Position numbers and translations under genes: made by a program
Shown: piece after piece, positions 17,135 through 25,667 of the stretch
Layout: each line of letters opens with the position of its first letter
Numbering within the stretch: the stretch's first letter is position 1
Notes under the pieces: generated by a model
The model's database searches: none
What the model was told of the DNA's origin: nothing
The model's input: only the letters and a program-made list of their open reading frames with translations
DNA from: Ruegeria discodermiae
Lineage (GTDB): Bacteria > Pseudomonadota > Alphaproteobacteria > Rhodobacterales > Rhodobacteraceae
DNA length: 64,000 bases
Direction: 5' to 3'
Assembly (NCBI RefSeq): GCF_030758345.1
Contig: NZ_JAVAMO010000006.1
Span: 186,001 to 250,000 of the forward strand

Positions 17135-18936
17135 AACGCCTGTCCGATCCCGATATAGAATTGCAGCCCGTCACCGGTATCACCGCTGACCGGAACCGCC
17201 AGGTCAACCCGCAGCGGGCCGAACCCGCCCAGATCATAGCGTACCCCGATCCCGGCACCAGAGTGACTTTCCGAGTCACCCGTGACAATGGCATCGGCAC
17301 CGACCATGCCATAATCGTAGAACCCCACCAGCGAGATGCTCTCGGTCACGCGGCCCCGGACCTCGGCAGAGAGGCCCAGAAACGATTTGCCCCCTGCAAC
17401 CTCGTCGCCAACCGGAATGCCGAGGCTTTCATAAGGTTGCCCGCGCACGGTGCCGGCACCACCGGAGAAGAACAGATATTCCGGGGATACCTTGTTCAAG
17501 GCCGGGCCGCCGACCGATCCGACTTGAACGCGACCGGCCAGCACCAGATTGCCATTCGAGGCGACATCGAAATAGGTGCGCCCATCACCATAAAGCTGCG
17601 CGGCAGTTTCGGTGCCGGAAATACCGATCAGCGGGGTGAAGCGCCCATCCAGAAAGAAGCCGCGCGTGGGGTTGACCTTGTTGTCCCGCCGGTCCCATTC
17701 GGCCCGGAACGGCACCAGCAGATAGCGGAAGGGCCGGTCATCGCCAAAGGCGTCGTCGGCCTTGGCGTCGCTTACAGCGACATAGGCTTCGGCAAAAAGC
17801 GCGGGCGAGAACACCCGCCGTGCACCTACGCCCAGCAGCAGGGTCGAGATGTCATAGTGCTCGCGATTGCGCCTCTCCCACTGAGCCAGATAGAACATGC
17901 TGTCATCCGGACCCAGCCGGTCGGGCATGTCCAGCCGCATACCGATGCGCCCGTCGATATCCTCGTCGCCGCCAATATTGCGCAGCGCTGCCTCGAACTT
18001 GAAGCGTGCGGCGCGGCGGAACACGTTGCGATGATACCAGGCAAGGCTCAGGTCGAGGCCCTGGTTTGACGACAGCTCGACCCCGAAGCTCAGCCGTCTT
18101 GGCGGCATATCCTCGAAGGTTGCATCGAAATCGAGGCTGCCATCGGGGTTTGCGGTTTCGTATTCGGTGATCCGGACGCTGCTGAAGGTCCCGGTGCGGC
18201 GCAGCCGGGTTCCGACCTGCTGGACCTGCGCGGGGGAATAGATCTCGCCGGTGGGAAAGCCTGCGATCCGGTAGATCGACTCGGGCCTGACGCGGGTATC
18301 GCCCTTGATGTGCAATGTGCCGAAGGTCAGCCTCTGCCCCTGGGCCACATCGATCTGCGCATCGAGACGCGCCTGCGTGTGCCTTGCGGTGATCTTTTGA
18401 TCGCCGATCGCGGCCTTGGGGTGGCCGACATCGCGCCAGCCCTGCACGGCGGCGGTGGCCGCCTGCTGAATGGTGCCGGTGCTGGCAGGGCGACCGGGCG
18501 CGAAATTTTCCGGCAGTTCGGTGCCGCGCGCCAGCGGCGCGATTTCCGCCGCGCCAAAGGTGAAGGACGGGCCGGTCTTGACCGAGATATTGACCGACTG
18601 CACCGCGCCGGGCGTGTTCAGTGGATCGATATCCGCCGCTTCCTGACCGTCGAGGCGGATGTTCACAACCGGACTGAAATACCCGGCATCATAAAGGATT
18701 TGCACCAGTGTCCGGTAATCCGCCAGGGCCGCCGACAGCAATTCTAGCGGGGTGTCCAGACCGCGCGCCTCAGCGTTCAGAACCGATGAACCCTCTTCCA
18801 GCTTCTCGCGCAACTCCTCGGAGGCACCGGGGGCCGAAAGCCCGGTTTCCAGCGCCCAGAGCATGGAAGGCGATAGCATCACGCAGGCCATCATGCAGCC
18901 GCGTTTCACTGCTTTCCACTTACCGAGACCTGTCAT
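17131..18936 (-). CDS. tamA: TamA, BamA/Omp85-family outer-membrane protein
   Basis: A 601-residue Omp85 protein. A signal peptide (about 1-28, ending SMLWALE) leads to POTRA domains (about 40-270; one strand-loop-helix block is QGQRLTFGTLHIKGDTRV), then a beta-barrel surface-antigen domain (about 280-601) with the VRGQPYES segment characteristic of the L6 loop and a terminal phenylalanine. TamA pairs with TamB to build the outer membrane. Length fits alphaproteobacterial TamA. A start at 18936 gives a normal signal peptide; the AT-poor promoter region is 18937-19119. Confidence 0.93.
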   Translation of the reverse strand: MTGLGKWKAVKRGCMMACVMLSPSMLWALETGLSAPGASEELREKLEEGSSVLNAEARGLDTPLELLSAALADYRTLVQILYDAGYFSPVVNIRLDGQEAADIDPLNTPGAVQSVNISVKTGPSFTFGAAEIAPLARGTELPENFAPGRPASTGTIQQAATAAVQGWRDVGHPKAAIGDQKITARHTQARLDAQIDVAQGQRLTFGTLHIKGDTRVRPESIYRIAGFPTGEIYSPAQVQQVGTRLRRTGTFSSVRITEYETANPDGSLDFDATFEDMPPRRLSFGVELSSNQGLDLSLAWYHRNVFRRAARFKFEAALRNIGGDEDIDGRIGMRLDMPDRLGPDDSMFYLAQWERRNREHYDISTLLLGVGARRVFSPALFAEAYVAVSDAKADDAFGDDRPFRYLLVPFRAEWDRRDNKVNPTRGFFLDGRFTPLIGISGTETAAQLYGDGRTYFDVASNGNLVLAGRVQVGSVGGPALNKVSPEYLFFSGGAGTVRGQPYESLGIPVGDEVAGGKSFLGLSAEVRGRVTESISLVGFYDYGMVGADAIVTGDSESHSGAGIGVRYDLGGFGPLRVDLAVPVSGDTGDGLQFYIGIGQAF

Positions 18937-19119
18937 GGCCGGCTCCGAATTGCCTCAATGTTCCGACGGTTTGCCCACCCGAATGGCACCGTGCTTGTTC
19001 ACCAGTTAACACATGCGGGGCGCGTATCGGAAAGGTATTTTCTGCCCGCAGACACTTTCTATTGGGTTTATGTGACCATGGCCCCACGAAATGGGGGTTC
19101 TGCGGGCCGATATCGGCGG

Positions 19120-19704
19120 TCACTCGGTCGGATCGCCGATATCGTGATGCCCTTCCTCGCATTCCCACTGTATGCCGTAACGATCGACGAAATAGAAATA
19201 TCGGATGCCGCTGATGATATCGGCGGTGGCCTGTTTTTGCGCGGCATCCGCCTCGACCGCCGCATCGAAAAAGCGGAAATCGGCTGGGGTTGTCGGGCTG
19301 ATCCGCTCGGGGCGATAGTCCGGAGCTTGCGAGATCATCCGCGTGTCGGGCTGCGCCTGAACATGGGCAAAGGCGGCATCGATGCCTGAAACCTTGAGTG
19401 CGACATGTCCGACACGGCGGCGGTCAGTCGTGGCCAGGTCATAGTCAAGCGATTGGCCTGCGGGCGCGTGATACTCCATCAGTTCCAGCGTCATCGCATT
19501 GGCGGGCAGCGCCATGAAGGCGATCGAGACATCGACCCTGTCCCAACCCTCGCCAAAGCCCGCGCTTTTGGCGAAGCCTTTGTTTCGGAAATGGGGGAAG
19601 ATCTGTAGCGGCTCGGCGCCGAGCAAGTCCTGATAATAGGCAAGCGCGCTGTCGATATCATCGACATTGATGCAGATATGGCTGAGGCCGGTGATGGTGA
19701 GCAT
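19120..19704 (-). CDS. VOC-family protein (glyoxalase/dioxygenase fold)
   Basis: A 194-residue protein opening with the VOC signature: GLSHICINVDDIDSALAYYQ (residues 6-25), where H9 is the usual first metal ligand. A second half begins near RVGHVALKVSGID (about 97-109), with H100 at the equivalent position, and ends IQWECEEGH, whose Glu is a plausible ligand. Such proteins include lyases, epimerases and extradiol dioxygenases. A 50-residue insertion between strands of the second half makes it longer than a minimal glyoxalase. No neighbour indicates a substrate. Confidence 0.82.
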   Translation of the reverse strand: MLTITGLSHICINVDDIDSALAYYQDLLGAEPLQIFPHFRNKGFAKSAGFGEGWDRVDVSIAFMALPANAMTLELMEYHAPAGQSLDYDLATTDRRRVGHVALKVSGIDAAFAHVQAQPDTRMISQAPDYRPERISPTTPADFRFFDAAVEADAAQKQATADIISGIRYFYFVDRYGIQWECEEGHHDIGDPTE

Positions 19705-20033
19705 GGCATGAAAGTCCCGGAACAGGATACGGATGTCTCATCCTAGGCGGGTACAGGCCGTCACGCCAGTCACCCGAAGGTTAGGTGCTATGGCAGTCTC
19801 GATTGACTGAGGCTGTTGACCTGAGGCACGCCCCAGACGGAATGGCCGCCATGCGTCCGGCGCACAAACAGGCATAAACCGCTGAAAATCCGACATGGGC
19901 GCGCCATTTTCGCGCTTCTCGCCGCAACAAGCCCTGTACATGCCCGGTGCAAAGGTCTACACGCGCGCCTTTGTTGGCCGGTGCCGCGACTTCGAGCCTC
20001 CAGAACTGTTTACAACAAGAAGATGGAACGGCT
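19705..20033. other. Divergent intergenic region, VOC gene / DEAD-box gene
   Basis: About 330 bases with no supported gene. The helicase frame is open back to 19947 but lacks family similarity there. Promoters for both neighbours must lie here; I found no convincing operator, attenuator or RNA motif. Confidence 0.5.
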
Positions 20034-22010
20034 GTGAAGAAGACTCTCGCTGATGCGCTGGACGCGCGTGGATATACCACCCTTACCGCTGTGCAAGAGG
20101 CGGTGACGGCACCTGAAGCCATCGGGCAGGACCTGCTGGTCTCGGCCCAGACCGGGTCAGGCAAGACGCTGGGCTTTGGTCTGGCCATCGCGCCGGGCCT
20201 TCTGGGCGAGGGCGACGTGTTTGATCCTGCGGATGCGCCGCTGGCGCTGGTGATTGCGCCGACGCGGGAACTGGCCCTGCAGGTCAAGCGGGAGTTGGGG
20301 TGGCTCTTTGAGAACACGCGCGCCATCGTGACCTCGACCGTGGGTGGCATGGATATGCGTGACGAGCGGCGCGCGCTGGCACGCGGCAGCCATATCGTTG
20401 TCGCCACGCCCGGACGTCTGCGCGACCATATCATGCGCGGCTCGATTGATCTGAGCGCGCTCAAGGCGGTGGTGCTGGACGAAGCGGATGAGATGCTGGA
20501 TCTTGGCTTTCGCGAGGATCTGGAGTTCATTCTGGAAAACGCCCCGGCCGAGCGGCAGACGCTGCTGTTTTCGGCCACGGTGCCCCCGGCCATTGCGAAG
20601 CTCGCCAAGAGCTATCAGCGGGACGCGATCCGCATCGCCACCACCAGCGGATCAAAGCAGCATGCCGATATTGACTATCGGGCCTTCAAAGTGTCCGCGC
20701 GTGATGGCGAGAATGCGATCATCAACGTGCTTCGTTACTATGAGGCGCCCAACGCGATTGTCTTCTGCAACACCCGCGCGATGGTCAACAGGCTGACCAC
20801 GCGCCTGTCCAACCGTGGATTTTCCGTCGTTGCCCTGTCTGGAGAGCTGTCGCAGACCGAGCGTACCCATGCCTTGCAGGCCATGCGCGACGGGCGGGCG
20901 CGGGTGTGCGTCGCGACCGATGTTGCGGCGCGCGGAATCGACCTGCCAAATCTCGATCTGGTGATCCATGCGGAACTGCCCAGCAATCAGGAAACGCTGC
21001 TGCATCGCTCGGGCCGCACCGGCCGGGCCGGGCGCAAGGGCGTCAGCGCGCTGATTGTGCCGCCCGCCGCGCAGAAAAAGGCGCAACGCCTGCTAGGCTG
21101 GGCGAAACTGACCGCAGAGTGGGATGAAGCACCCTCCGCCGAGGCGGTGTCTGCGATGGATGAGGAGCGTTTGCTGGCCAACCCGGACTGGCAAATGCCG
21201 GTTGAGGAGTCGGACCAGGATATGGTCACGACCCTGACCCAGGCGTTTACCGCCCAACAGATCGCGGCGGCCTATCTCAGGCTCTATCGCGAACGCCATT
21301 CCGCGCCCGAGGAGCTGTCCGATATCGGCGAAGCCCCCAAACCGCGCGCGCCCTTTGGTCCCAGCGTCTGGTTCTCGCTGGACGGCGGGCGTGACGCGGG
21401 GGCTGAGCCGCGACGGTTGCTGCCGATGCTGTGCAAGCGGGGCAAAATCTCGCGCGAGGATGTTGGGGCTATCCGCATTCAGCCCAAGGAATCGCTGATC
21501 GAAATGCGCGAAGGCGCGGTTCAGGGTTTCCTGACGGCAATCGGGTCCGAAATGGTGCTGGAAGGCGGGGCGTTGTTGACCCGGCTGGCCACCCCGCCGA
21601 AGCTGGATCGCGCTCCGCGACACGACAAACACTCTGGGTCCAAACCCCGCAAACCGCGCGACGCGGGACCACAAGCCAAAGGCAAAACGCCGGGCACCAC
21701 CACGCCGGTGGATTGGAATGACGATCCGAAACCACGCGTGAAAAAGCCCAAACCGGGCGCGAAACCCGGACACCGGAAGGGCCCGAAACCCATAGCGGCG
21801 CAACCGCCCGAAGCGGTTGTGGTCGAGCCTGCCAAACCCCGCAGACCGGCAGGTGGATCCAAGCGGAGCGATGGCAAAGGGGATCGTCCGCGCGGGCCCA
21901 AACCCCCCATCGGCAAACCGTCGAGCAAGAAGAACCGTGCGCGTCGGGCTGCCGCAGGCAACGCCGGTGGGATGGCGGCACCGATGCGCAAGGGCGGCGG
22001 TAAACGGTAA
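20034..22010 (+). CDS. DEAD-box ATP-dependent RNA helicase with basic tail
   Basis: A 658-residue helicase read from GTG 20034, where the family N-terminus (KKTLADALDARGY) begins. Motifs from this start: Q motif around Q21, AQTGSGKT (38-45), DEAD (149-152), SAT (180-182), and in domain 2 the ATDVAARGIDLP and HRSGRTGRAGRKG blocks. A DbpA-like RNA-binding domain follows (about 430-520), then a Lys/Arg/Pro-rich disordered tail (about 545-658) probably binding RNA. Likely roles are ribosome assembly or mRNA turnover at low temperature (CsdA/DbpA type). It ends 17 bases from the convergent gap gene. Confidence 0.92.
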   Translation: MKKTLADALDARGYTTLTAVQEAVTAPEAIGQDLLVSAQTGSGKTLGFGLAIAPGLLGEGDVFDPADAPLALVIAPTRELALQVKRELGWLFENTRAIVTSTVGGMDMRDERRALARGSHIVVATPGRLRDHIMRGSIDLSALKAVVLDEADEMLDLGFREDLEFILENAPAERQTLLFSATVPPAIAKLAKSYQRDAIRIATTSGSKQHADIDYRAFKVSARDGENAIINVLRYYEAPNAIVFCNTRAMVNRLTTRLSNRGFSVVALSGELSQTERTHALQAMRDGRARVCVATDVAARGIDLPNLDLVIHAELPSNQETLLHRSGRTGRAGRKGVSALIVPPAAQKKAQRLLGWAKLTAEWDEAPSAEAVSAMDEERLLANPDWQMPVEESDQDMVTTLTQAFTAQQIAAAYLRLYRERHSAPEELSDIGEAPKPRAPFGPSVWFSLDGGRDAGAEPRRLLPMLCKRGKISREDVGAIRIQPKESLIEMREGAVQGFLTAIGSEMVLEGGALLTRLATPPKLDRAPRHDKHSGSKPRKPRDAGPQAKGKTPGTTTPVDWNDDPKPRVKKPKPGAKPGHRKGPKPIAAQPPEAVVVEPAKPRRPAGGSKRSDGKGDRPRGPKPPIGKPSSKKNRARRAAAGNAGGMAAPMRKGGGKR

Positions 22011-22027
22011 GCCCGGCTGCGGGCCGC

Positions 22028-23008
22028 TCAGGCCATCAGCCGGGCCACATCCAGCATCCGCGCGGAAAAGCCCCATTCATTGTCGTACCAGCCAAAGACG
22101 CGCACCTGGCGCGGTCCGGTCATCCGGGTCTCTGGGCCTGCGAGCACCAGCGACTCGGGTCTTGCGCGCAGATCCGAAGAGACCAGTGGTTGATCGGTCC
22201 AGCCCAGGATGGGCGAGGCGTCGATCGCGGCACGCAGGGCGCTGACGAACGCGTCTTCGCGGCAGTCCTGCGCCAGTTGAATAACCAGATCGACCGCCGA
22301 GACGCTGGCGCTGGGCACGCGAACGGCGGCCCCGCTGATACGCCCGGCCAGTTCCGGCAGGACCTCGTTCACCAGATGCGTGGCGCTGGTGGTGGTGGGC
22401 ACCATTGACAGCGCTCCGGCGCGCGAGCGGGCCAGATTGCCGCGCGGGGCGTCGACCATGGGCTGGCTGTTGGTGTAGCAATGGATCGTCGTCATATGCG
22501 CCGTCTCGATCCCGGCAATGCCGTGGATCACCTTGATCAGCGGCGCCAGCCCGTTGGTGGTGCAGGACGCGTTCGACACGATCCGCGCATCGCCCAGTTG
22601 ATCCTCGTTGGCGCCCAGAACAACCGTCAACTCTGCAGCCGGCGAGGGGCCGGAAATCAGCACCTTGCGCGCGCCCGCATCCAGACCGCGCCGCGCCACA
22701 TCGGAGGAGCGCGCAACACCGGTGCAATCCAGTAGAACATCAACGCCCGACAGATCGATCCGTTTCAGGTCGTCGCTATGGGTGAAGGGAATGTACCGCC
22801 CGTCTACCACCAGCGTCTCGGGCGCGGTTTCGACTCGGCCGGGATAGGGGCCGAAGGTGCTGTCATACTGGAACAGATAGGCGCAGGCCCCCAGCGGGGC
22901 GATGTCGTTGACGCCCAGCAATTCGATGCCCGCGTCGGCGGGCAAGGCCAGTATCTGGCGCAGAATGGTGCGGCCGATGCGGCCAAATCCGTTGATCGCG
23001 AGTCTCAT
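22028..23008 (-). CDS. gap: Glyceraldehyde-3-phosphate dehydrogenase, divergent type
   Basis: A 326-residue type I GAPDH-fold enzyme. NAD-binding NGFGRIGR is at residues 6-13, D35 in GVNDIAP suits NAD, catalytic C149 is in SNASCTTN and H176 in the following strand. FGWYDNEWG near the C-terminus is typical. The S-loop differs from the classical glycolytic form: canonical TQKTVDGPS is replaced by TNSQPMVDAPRG, intermediate between GAPDH and erythrose-4-phosphate dehydrogenases. No tkt, pgk or epd neighbour is present. Oxidation of a phosphorylated aldose to the acyl phosphate or acid is expected; which aldose is uncertain. Confidence 0.85.
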   Translation of the reverse strand: MRLAINGFGRIGRTILRQILALPADAGIELLGVNDIAPLGACAYLFQYDSTFGPYPGRVETAPETLVVDGRYIPFTHSDDLKRIDLSGVDVLLDCTGVARSSDVARRGLDAGARKVLISGPSPAAELTVVLGANEDQLGDARIVSNASCTTNGLAPLIKVIHGIAGIETAHMTTIHCYTNSQPMVDAPRGNLARSRAGALSMVPTTTSATHLVNEVLPELAGRISGAAVRVPSASVSAVDLVIQLAQDCREDAFVSALRAAIDASPILGWTDQPLVSSDLRARPESLVLAGPETRMTGPRQVRVFGWYDNEWGFSARMLDVARLMA

Positions 23009-23083
23009 GCCGCAGATATGCCAGCGCTTGACGGGCAGCTCAACGACAGCCGCAATATTGATACAATTTAGCTGGTTAGGCGG

Positions 23084-23434
23084 TTAAGAGGCCGGAGCCG
23101 CCGGGCATTGCACCTGGGCAAAGAACTGGCCCGAGATGTTTTCATACATCGTGTTGCCCAGAACCCGGCATCCCGTCGCCTGCCGGATCGCGGCGCTGGC
23201 CTGAACCGGACGCGGGCGCGCGGGCTGGCCAAACGGGTTAAGGTTGTTCATGTCGCGCGTGGCCCGGTAGACCACCGGGTTATCGGACACCTGCCGCACC
23301 GCCCAGGTCCGGCTCATGACCGAGACATTCTTGCTGGGATAGGCGTTCGGCCCCCCCGACAAGGCGAACGGATCGCTGCAAGCACCAAGGCCAAGCAAAA
23401 TGGGAGTGACCAAAAGGGCAGCGCGAATTTTCAT
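23084..23434 (-). CDS. Small lipoprotein of unknown function
   Basis: A 116-residue protein with a clear lipoprotein signal: basic MKIRA, hydrophobic core and lipobox LGAC with C19 as lipid attachment. The mature region is proline- and asparagine-rich at the start and has two later cysteines (in TGCRVLG and VQCPAAP) that could pair in the periplasm. I recognise no domain. It runs in the same direction as gap but upstream of it by 75 bases, and an AAGAGATGAGTT-like leader precedes its ATG. Confidence 0.7.
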   Translation of the reverse strand: MKIRAALLVTPILLGLGACSDPFALSGGPNAYPSKNVSVMSRTWAVRQVSDNPVVYRATRDMNNLNPFGQPARPRPVQASAAIRQATGCRVLGNTMYENISGQFFAQVQCPAAPAS

Positions 23435-23633
23435 AACTCATCTCCGTGGATGCGACATCTCGTTGAACCACACCAAATTTTTCATCTTATGGGAAGCCCC
23501 CGCAGATCAATCTGCGCGCGTGGCGTCCAAAATGGCACGGGTCGACCCCGTCGGTGAATTTGGGTCGTGACCCTAGACGAGCCCTGCGGTCCATGCGAGC
23601 ATGACTGCAACACAATTTTATCGCGAGCCTGCC

Positions 23634-23990
23634 ATGAAACAGATTTTTCTAACGCTTTGTCTGAGTTTTGCTTTGGCGGGGCTTGCCGTCACGTCGCAAG
23701 CAAAACCCCTGTCGCGTATCATCGCCGAAAGCGGGTTGTCGCCCGAGGATTTTCAGCTGATGCGGCAAGCCATGGGTAAGCTGGTTGTGAATGGTGTACC
23801 GCAGGTTGGAAAGACCGTGGCATGGGAAAATCCGGCGACCAAATCCAAGGGCTCAGTCACCTTGGAGGAAATGCGCGACAATTGCGGGTTCCTCAGTCAG
23901 CAGGCGCATCCCAAGGGTGCCGAACAGCCCGTACAGATTCGCAGCCGCATGTGCCGGCAAGCGGATGGCAGATGGCTGCTTGTGCCCTGA
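23634..23990 (+). CDS. Exported small protein, 17-kDa surface-antigen-like C-terminus
   Basis: A 118-residue protein from ATG 23634 (MKQIFLTLC); the upstream in-frame ATG at 23601 would bury the signal peptide. Residues 1-23 form a signal ending SQA|KP. The C-terminal half has the pattern W-x-NP ... G-x-V ... CG ... R-x-CR-x-ADGRW seen in RT0821/Lpp0805-type surface antigen domains, with two cysteines probably in a disulfide. The role is unknown; envelope association is inferred. Confidence 0.68.
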   Translation: MKQIFLTLCLSFALAGLAVTSQAKPLSRIIAESGLSPEDFQLMRQAMGKLVVNGVPQVGKTVAWENPATKSKGSVTLEEMRDNCGFLSQQAHPKGAEQPVQIRSRMCRQADGRWLLVP

Positions 23991-24126
23991 CCCGGTTGGG
24001 TCCCGCGCCGATAACCTCCGCCGAAGGTCGATGCATTGAACGCTTGCGCTTGCGGCGCAGGCGGTCCTAGGCTTTGGCATGCCGATTGGGGCGCCAGGGA
24101 CAAGTGCTAGGTCGAGGGAAGACAGC

Positions 24127-24486
24127 ATGAAATATACCGAAGAACATGAATGGCTGATCGTCGAGGAGGATGTGGTGACCGTGGGCATCACGGCCCATGC
24201 CGCCGAACAACTGGGTGATATCGTCTTTGTCGAGCTGCCCGAGATCGGCTCTGATGTGGCCAAGGATGACGAGATTGTGGTGATCGAGAGCGTCAAGGCC
24301 GCGTCCGACATCCTTGCGCCACTGGATGGCGAGGTTGTTGAGGTCAACGAGGCGCTGGCCGACGAGCCGGGCAAGGTCAATGAGGACCCGACCGGGGCCG
24401 GATGGTTCTTCAAGCTGAAAGTGTCCGACATGTCGCCGATAGACGACTATATGGACGAGGCCACCTATAACGCCTTTATCGCCTGA
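24127..24486 (+). CDS. gcvH: Glycine cleavage system H protein (lipoyl carrier)
   Basis: A 119-residue GcvH; ATG 24127 (MKYTEEHEWL) is the family start, and the 16-codon upstream extension is not part of it. The lipoylated lysine is K57 in VIESVKAASD, and the C-terminus keeps the family's acidic surface. It shuttles the aminomethyl group between P, T and L proteins in glycine oxidation and can also act in lipoate relay. Unusually, gcvT and gcvP do not flank it: an exported protein gene lies upstream and a convergent GhrA gene downstream. A strong terminator follows. Confidence 0.93.
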   Translation: MKYTEEHEWLIVEEDVVTVGITAHAAEQLGDIVFVELPEIGSDVAKDDEIVVIESVKAASDILAPLDGEVVEVNEALADEPGKVNEDPTGAGWFFKLKVSDMSPIDDYMDEATYNAFIA

Positions 24487-24529
24487 CTGTTCAGCTTTTC
24501 GCTGGGGGATCGGGCTGTTTTCACATTGA

Positions 24530-24556
24530 GGCGGGCCGCGGGCCCGCCGCTCTTTT
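24530..24556 (+). terminator. Rho-independent terminator after gcvH
   Basis: GGCGGGCC (24530-24537), loop GCG, GGCCCGCC (24541-24548), then GCTCTTTT. The 8-bp GC-only stem lies 43 bases after the gcvH stop. A second 8-bp stem (24561-24580) follows without a U-run. Confidence 0.75.
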
Positions 24557-24560
24557 GCTG

Positions 24561-24580
24561 GCCTGTCCTTGCGGACAGGC
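24561..24580. repeat. Second hairpin between gcvH and ghrA
   Basis: GCCTGTCC (24561-24568) and GGACAGGC (24573-24580) pair perfectly around TTGC. It may help terminate the convergent ghrA transcript, although no U-run follows on the minus strand. Confidence 0.45.
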
Positions 24581-24613
24581 GCTGCCGCTTGTGGCGGGCG
24601 TTGTGCCCTGTTC

Positions 24614-25549
24614 TCAATAGCCGCGTGCGCGGTCGACCTCGTGCAACAGATCCTCGCCTGCGCTCAGGCGGCGCAGGTTTTCCGCCACATCTTTCAGCGC
24701 GTCCCCAAGATGCCAGCCGGACACATGCGGTGTGAGGGTGAGTTTCGGGTGTGACCATAGCGGGCTGTTGGCGGGCAAGGGTTCCTGGCTGACCACATCC
24801 AGAACCGCAAGGCCGGGTGTGCCCCTATCCAGCGCCTGCAACAGCTCGGCCTCGTCGATCAGATCGCCGCGCCCGGCATTGAGCAACTGGCTGCCCGGTT
24901 TCATGGCGGCAAGCATGCGCGCATCGATCAGCCCTTCGGTTTCGGGCGTGCTGGGCAGGATGGCGCAGATATGGTCGCAGCGGCCTAAAAGCGCGGGAAG
25001 CGCGTCATAGCCGTGGTGGCAGGTTACACCGGGTAGGGATTTCGGCGACCGGCTCCAACCATGGACCTGAAACCCCAGTTGATCCAGCAGCCGTGCCGTA
25101 TAGCCACCGATATGGCCCAGCCCCAATACGCCCACCTGTGTCTGTGTCGTGATCAGCGGCGCGACCGGCGACCAGTCCGCCTGCGTCTGCTGGCGGCGAT
25201 AGCGATCGCCCTGCCGCTGGGCGTTCAGGATATAGGTCAGGAACCATTCGGCAATCTCGCGGGCGGGGGCCTCTGGCTTCAGCCGGGTAACCCGGACGTG
25301 ATCGGGCAGCGCCGGGTGGCGCACGATGGTTTCCACGCCGGCACCCAGTTTCTGCACCAGTTGCAGGTTGGGCAGGCGGTGCGGCAGATCCGGGTCCAGC
25401 CGCGAGACGGCCAGCATGCTCACCTCGCTAAGATCGCCGGGATCAGCCAGCGTGCGTACATCCGATGTCGGGGTATGCGCACTCAGGATTTTGGCAATCT
25501 CATCATCTCCCATCCATCCGTCATGGCCAACATTGATCAACAGCGCCAT
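24614..25549 (-). CDS. ghrA: Glyoxylate/hydroxypyruvate reductase A-type D-2-hydroxyacid dehydrogenase
   Basis: A 311-residue enzyme from ATG 25549 (MALLINVGHDG) preceded by AAAGGA; an upstream in-frame start at 25591 adds 14 unconserved residues. NAD(P)-binding GLGHIG lies at 142-147. The catalytic Arg-Glu-His set is R227 (NAGRGDL), E256 and H275 (TPHVSGWH), the GhrA pattern in which SGWH replaces the longer loop of other D-hydroxyacid dehydrogenases. It reduces glyoxylate or hydroxypyruvate in the cytoplasm, which fits next to glycine metabolism. Confidence 0.87.
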   Translation of the reverse strand: MALLINVGHDGWMGDDEIAKILSAHTPTSDVRTLADPGDLSEVSMLAVSRLDPDLPHRLPNLQLVQKLGAGVETIVRHPALPDHVRVTRLKPEAPAREIAEWFLTYILNAQRQGDRYRRQQTQADWSPVAPLITTQTQVGVLGLGHIGGYTARLLDQLGFQVHGWSRSPKSLPGVTCHHGYDALPALLGRCDHICAILPSTPETEGLIDARMLAAMKPGSQLLNAGRGDLIDEAELLQALDRGTPGLAVLDVVSQEPLPANSPLWSHPKLTLTPHVSGWHLGDALKDVAENLRRLSAGEDLLHEVDRARGY

Positions 25550-25667
25550 CAAAGGTCCTTTCAGAAATAGCGGTGACGTATCGTCACCCAACTGGACTTC
25601 TGCTGCCCAGCTAAGTCATCCTCCGGTCAAACGTAAAGTCCGGTGATCCCGGCGAAGGAGACATGTC

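Noticed and set aside
19081-19120. CCCC/GGGG hairpin and two CGATATCG boxes near the VOC gene end
   Set aside because: Short arms and common restriction-site-like words; no evidence for function.
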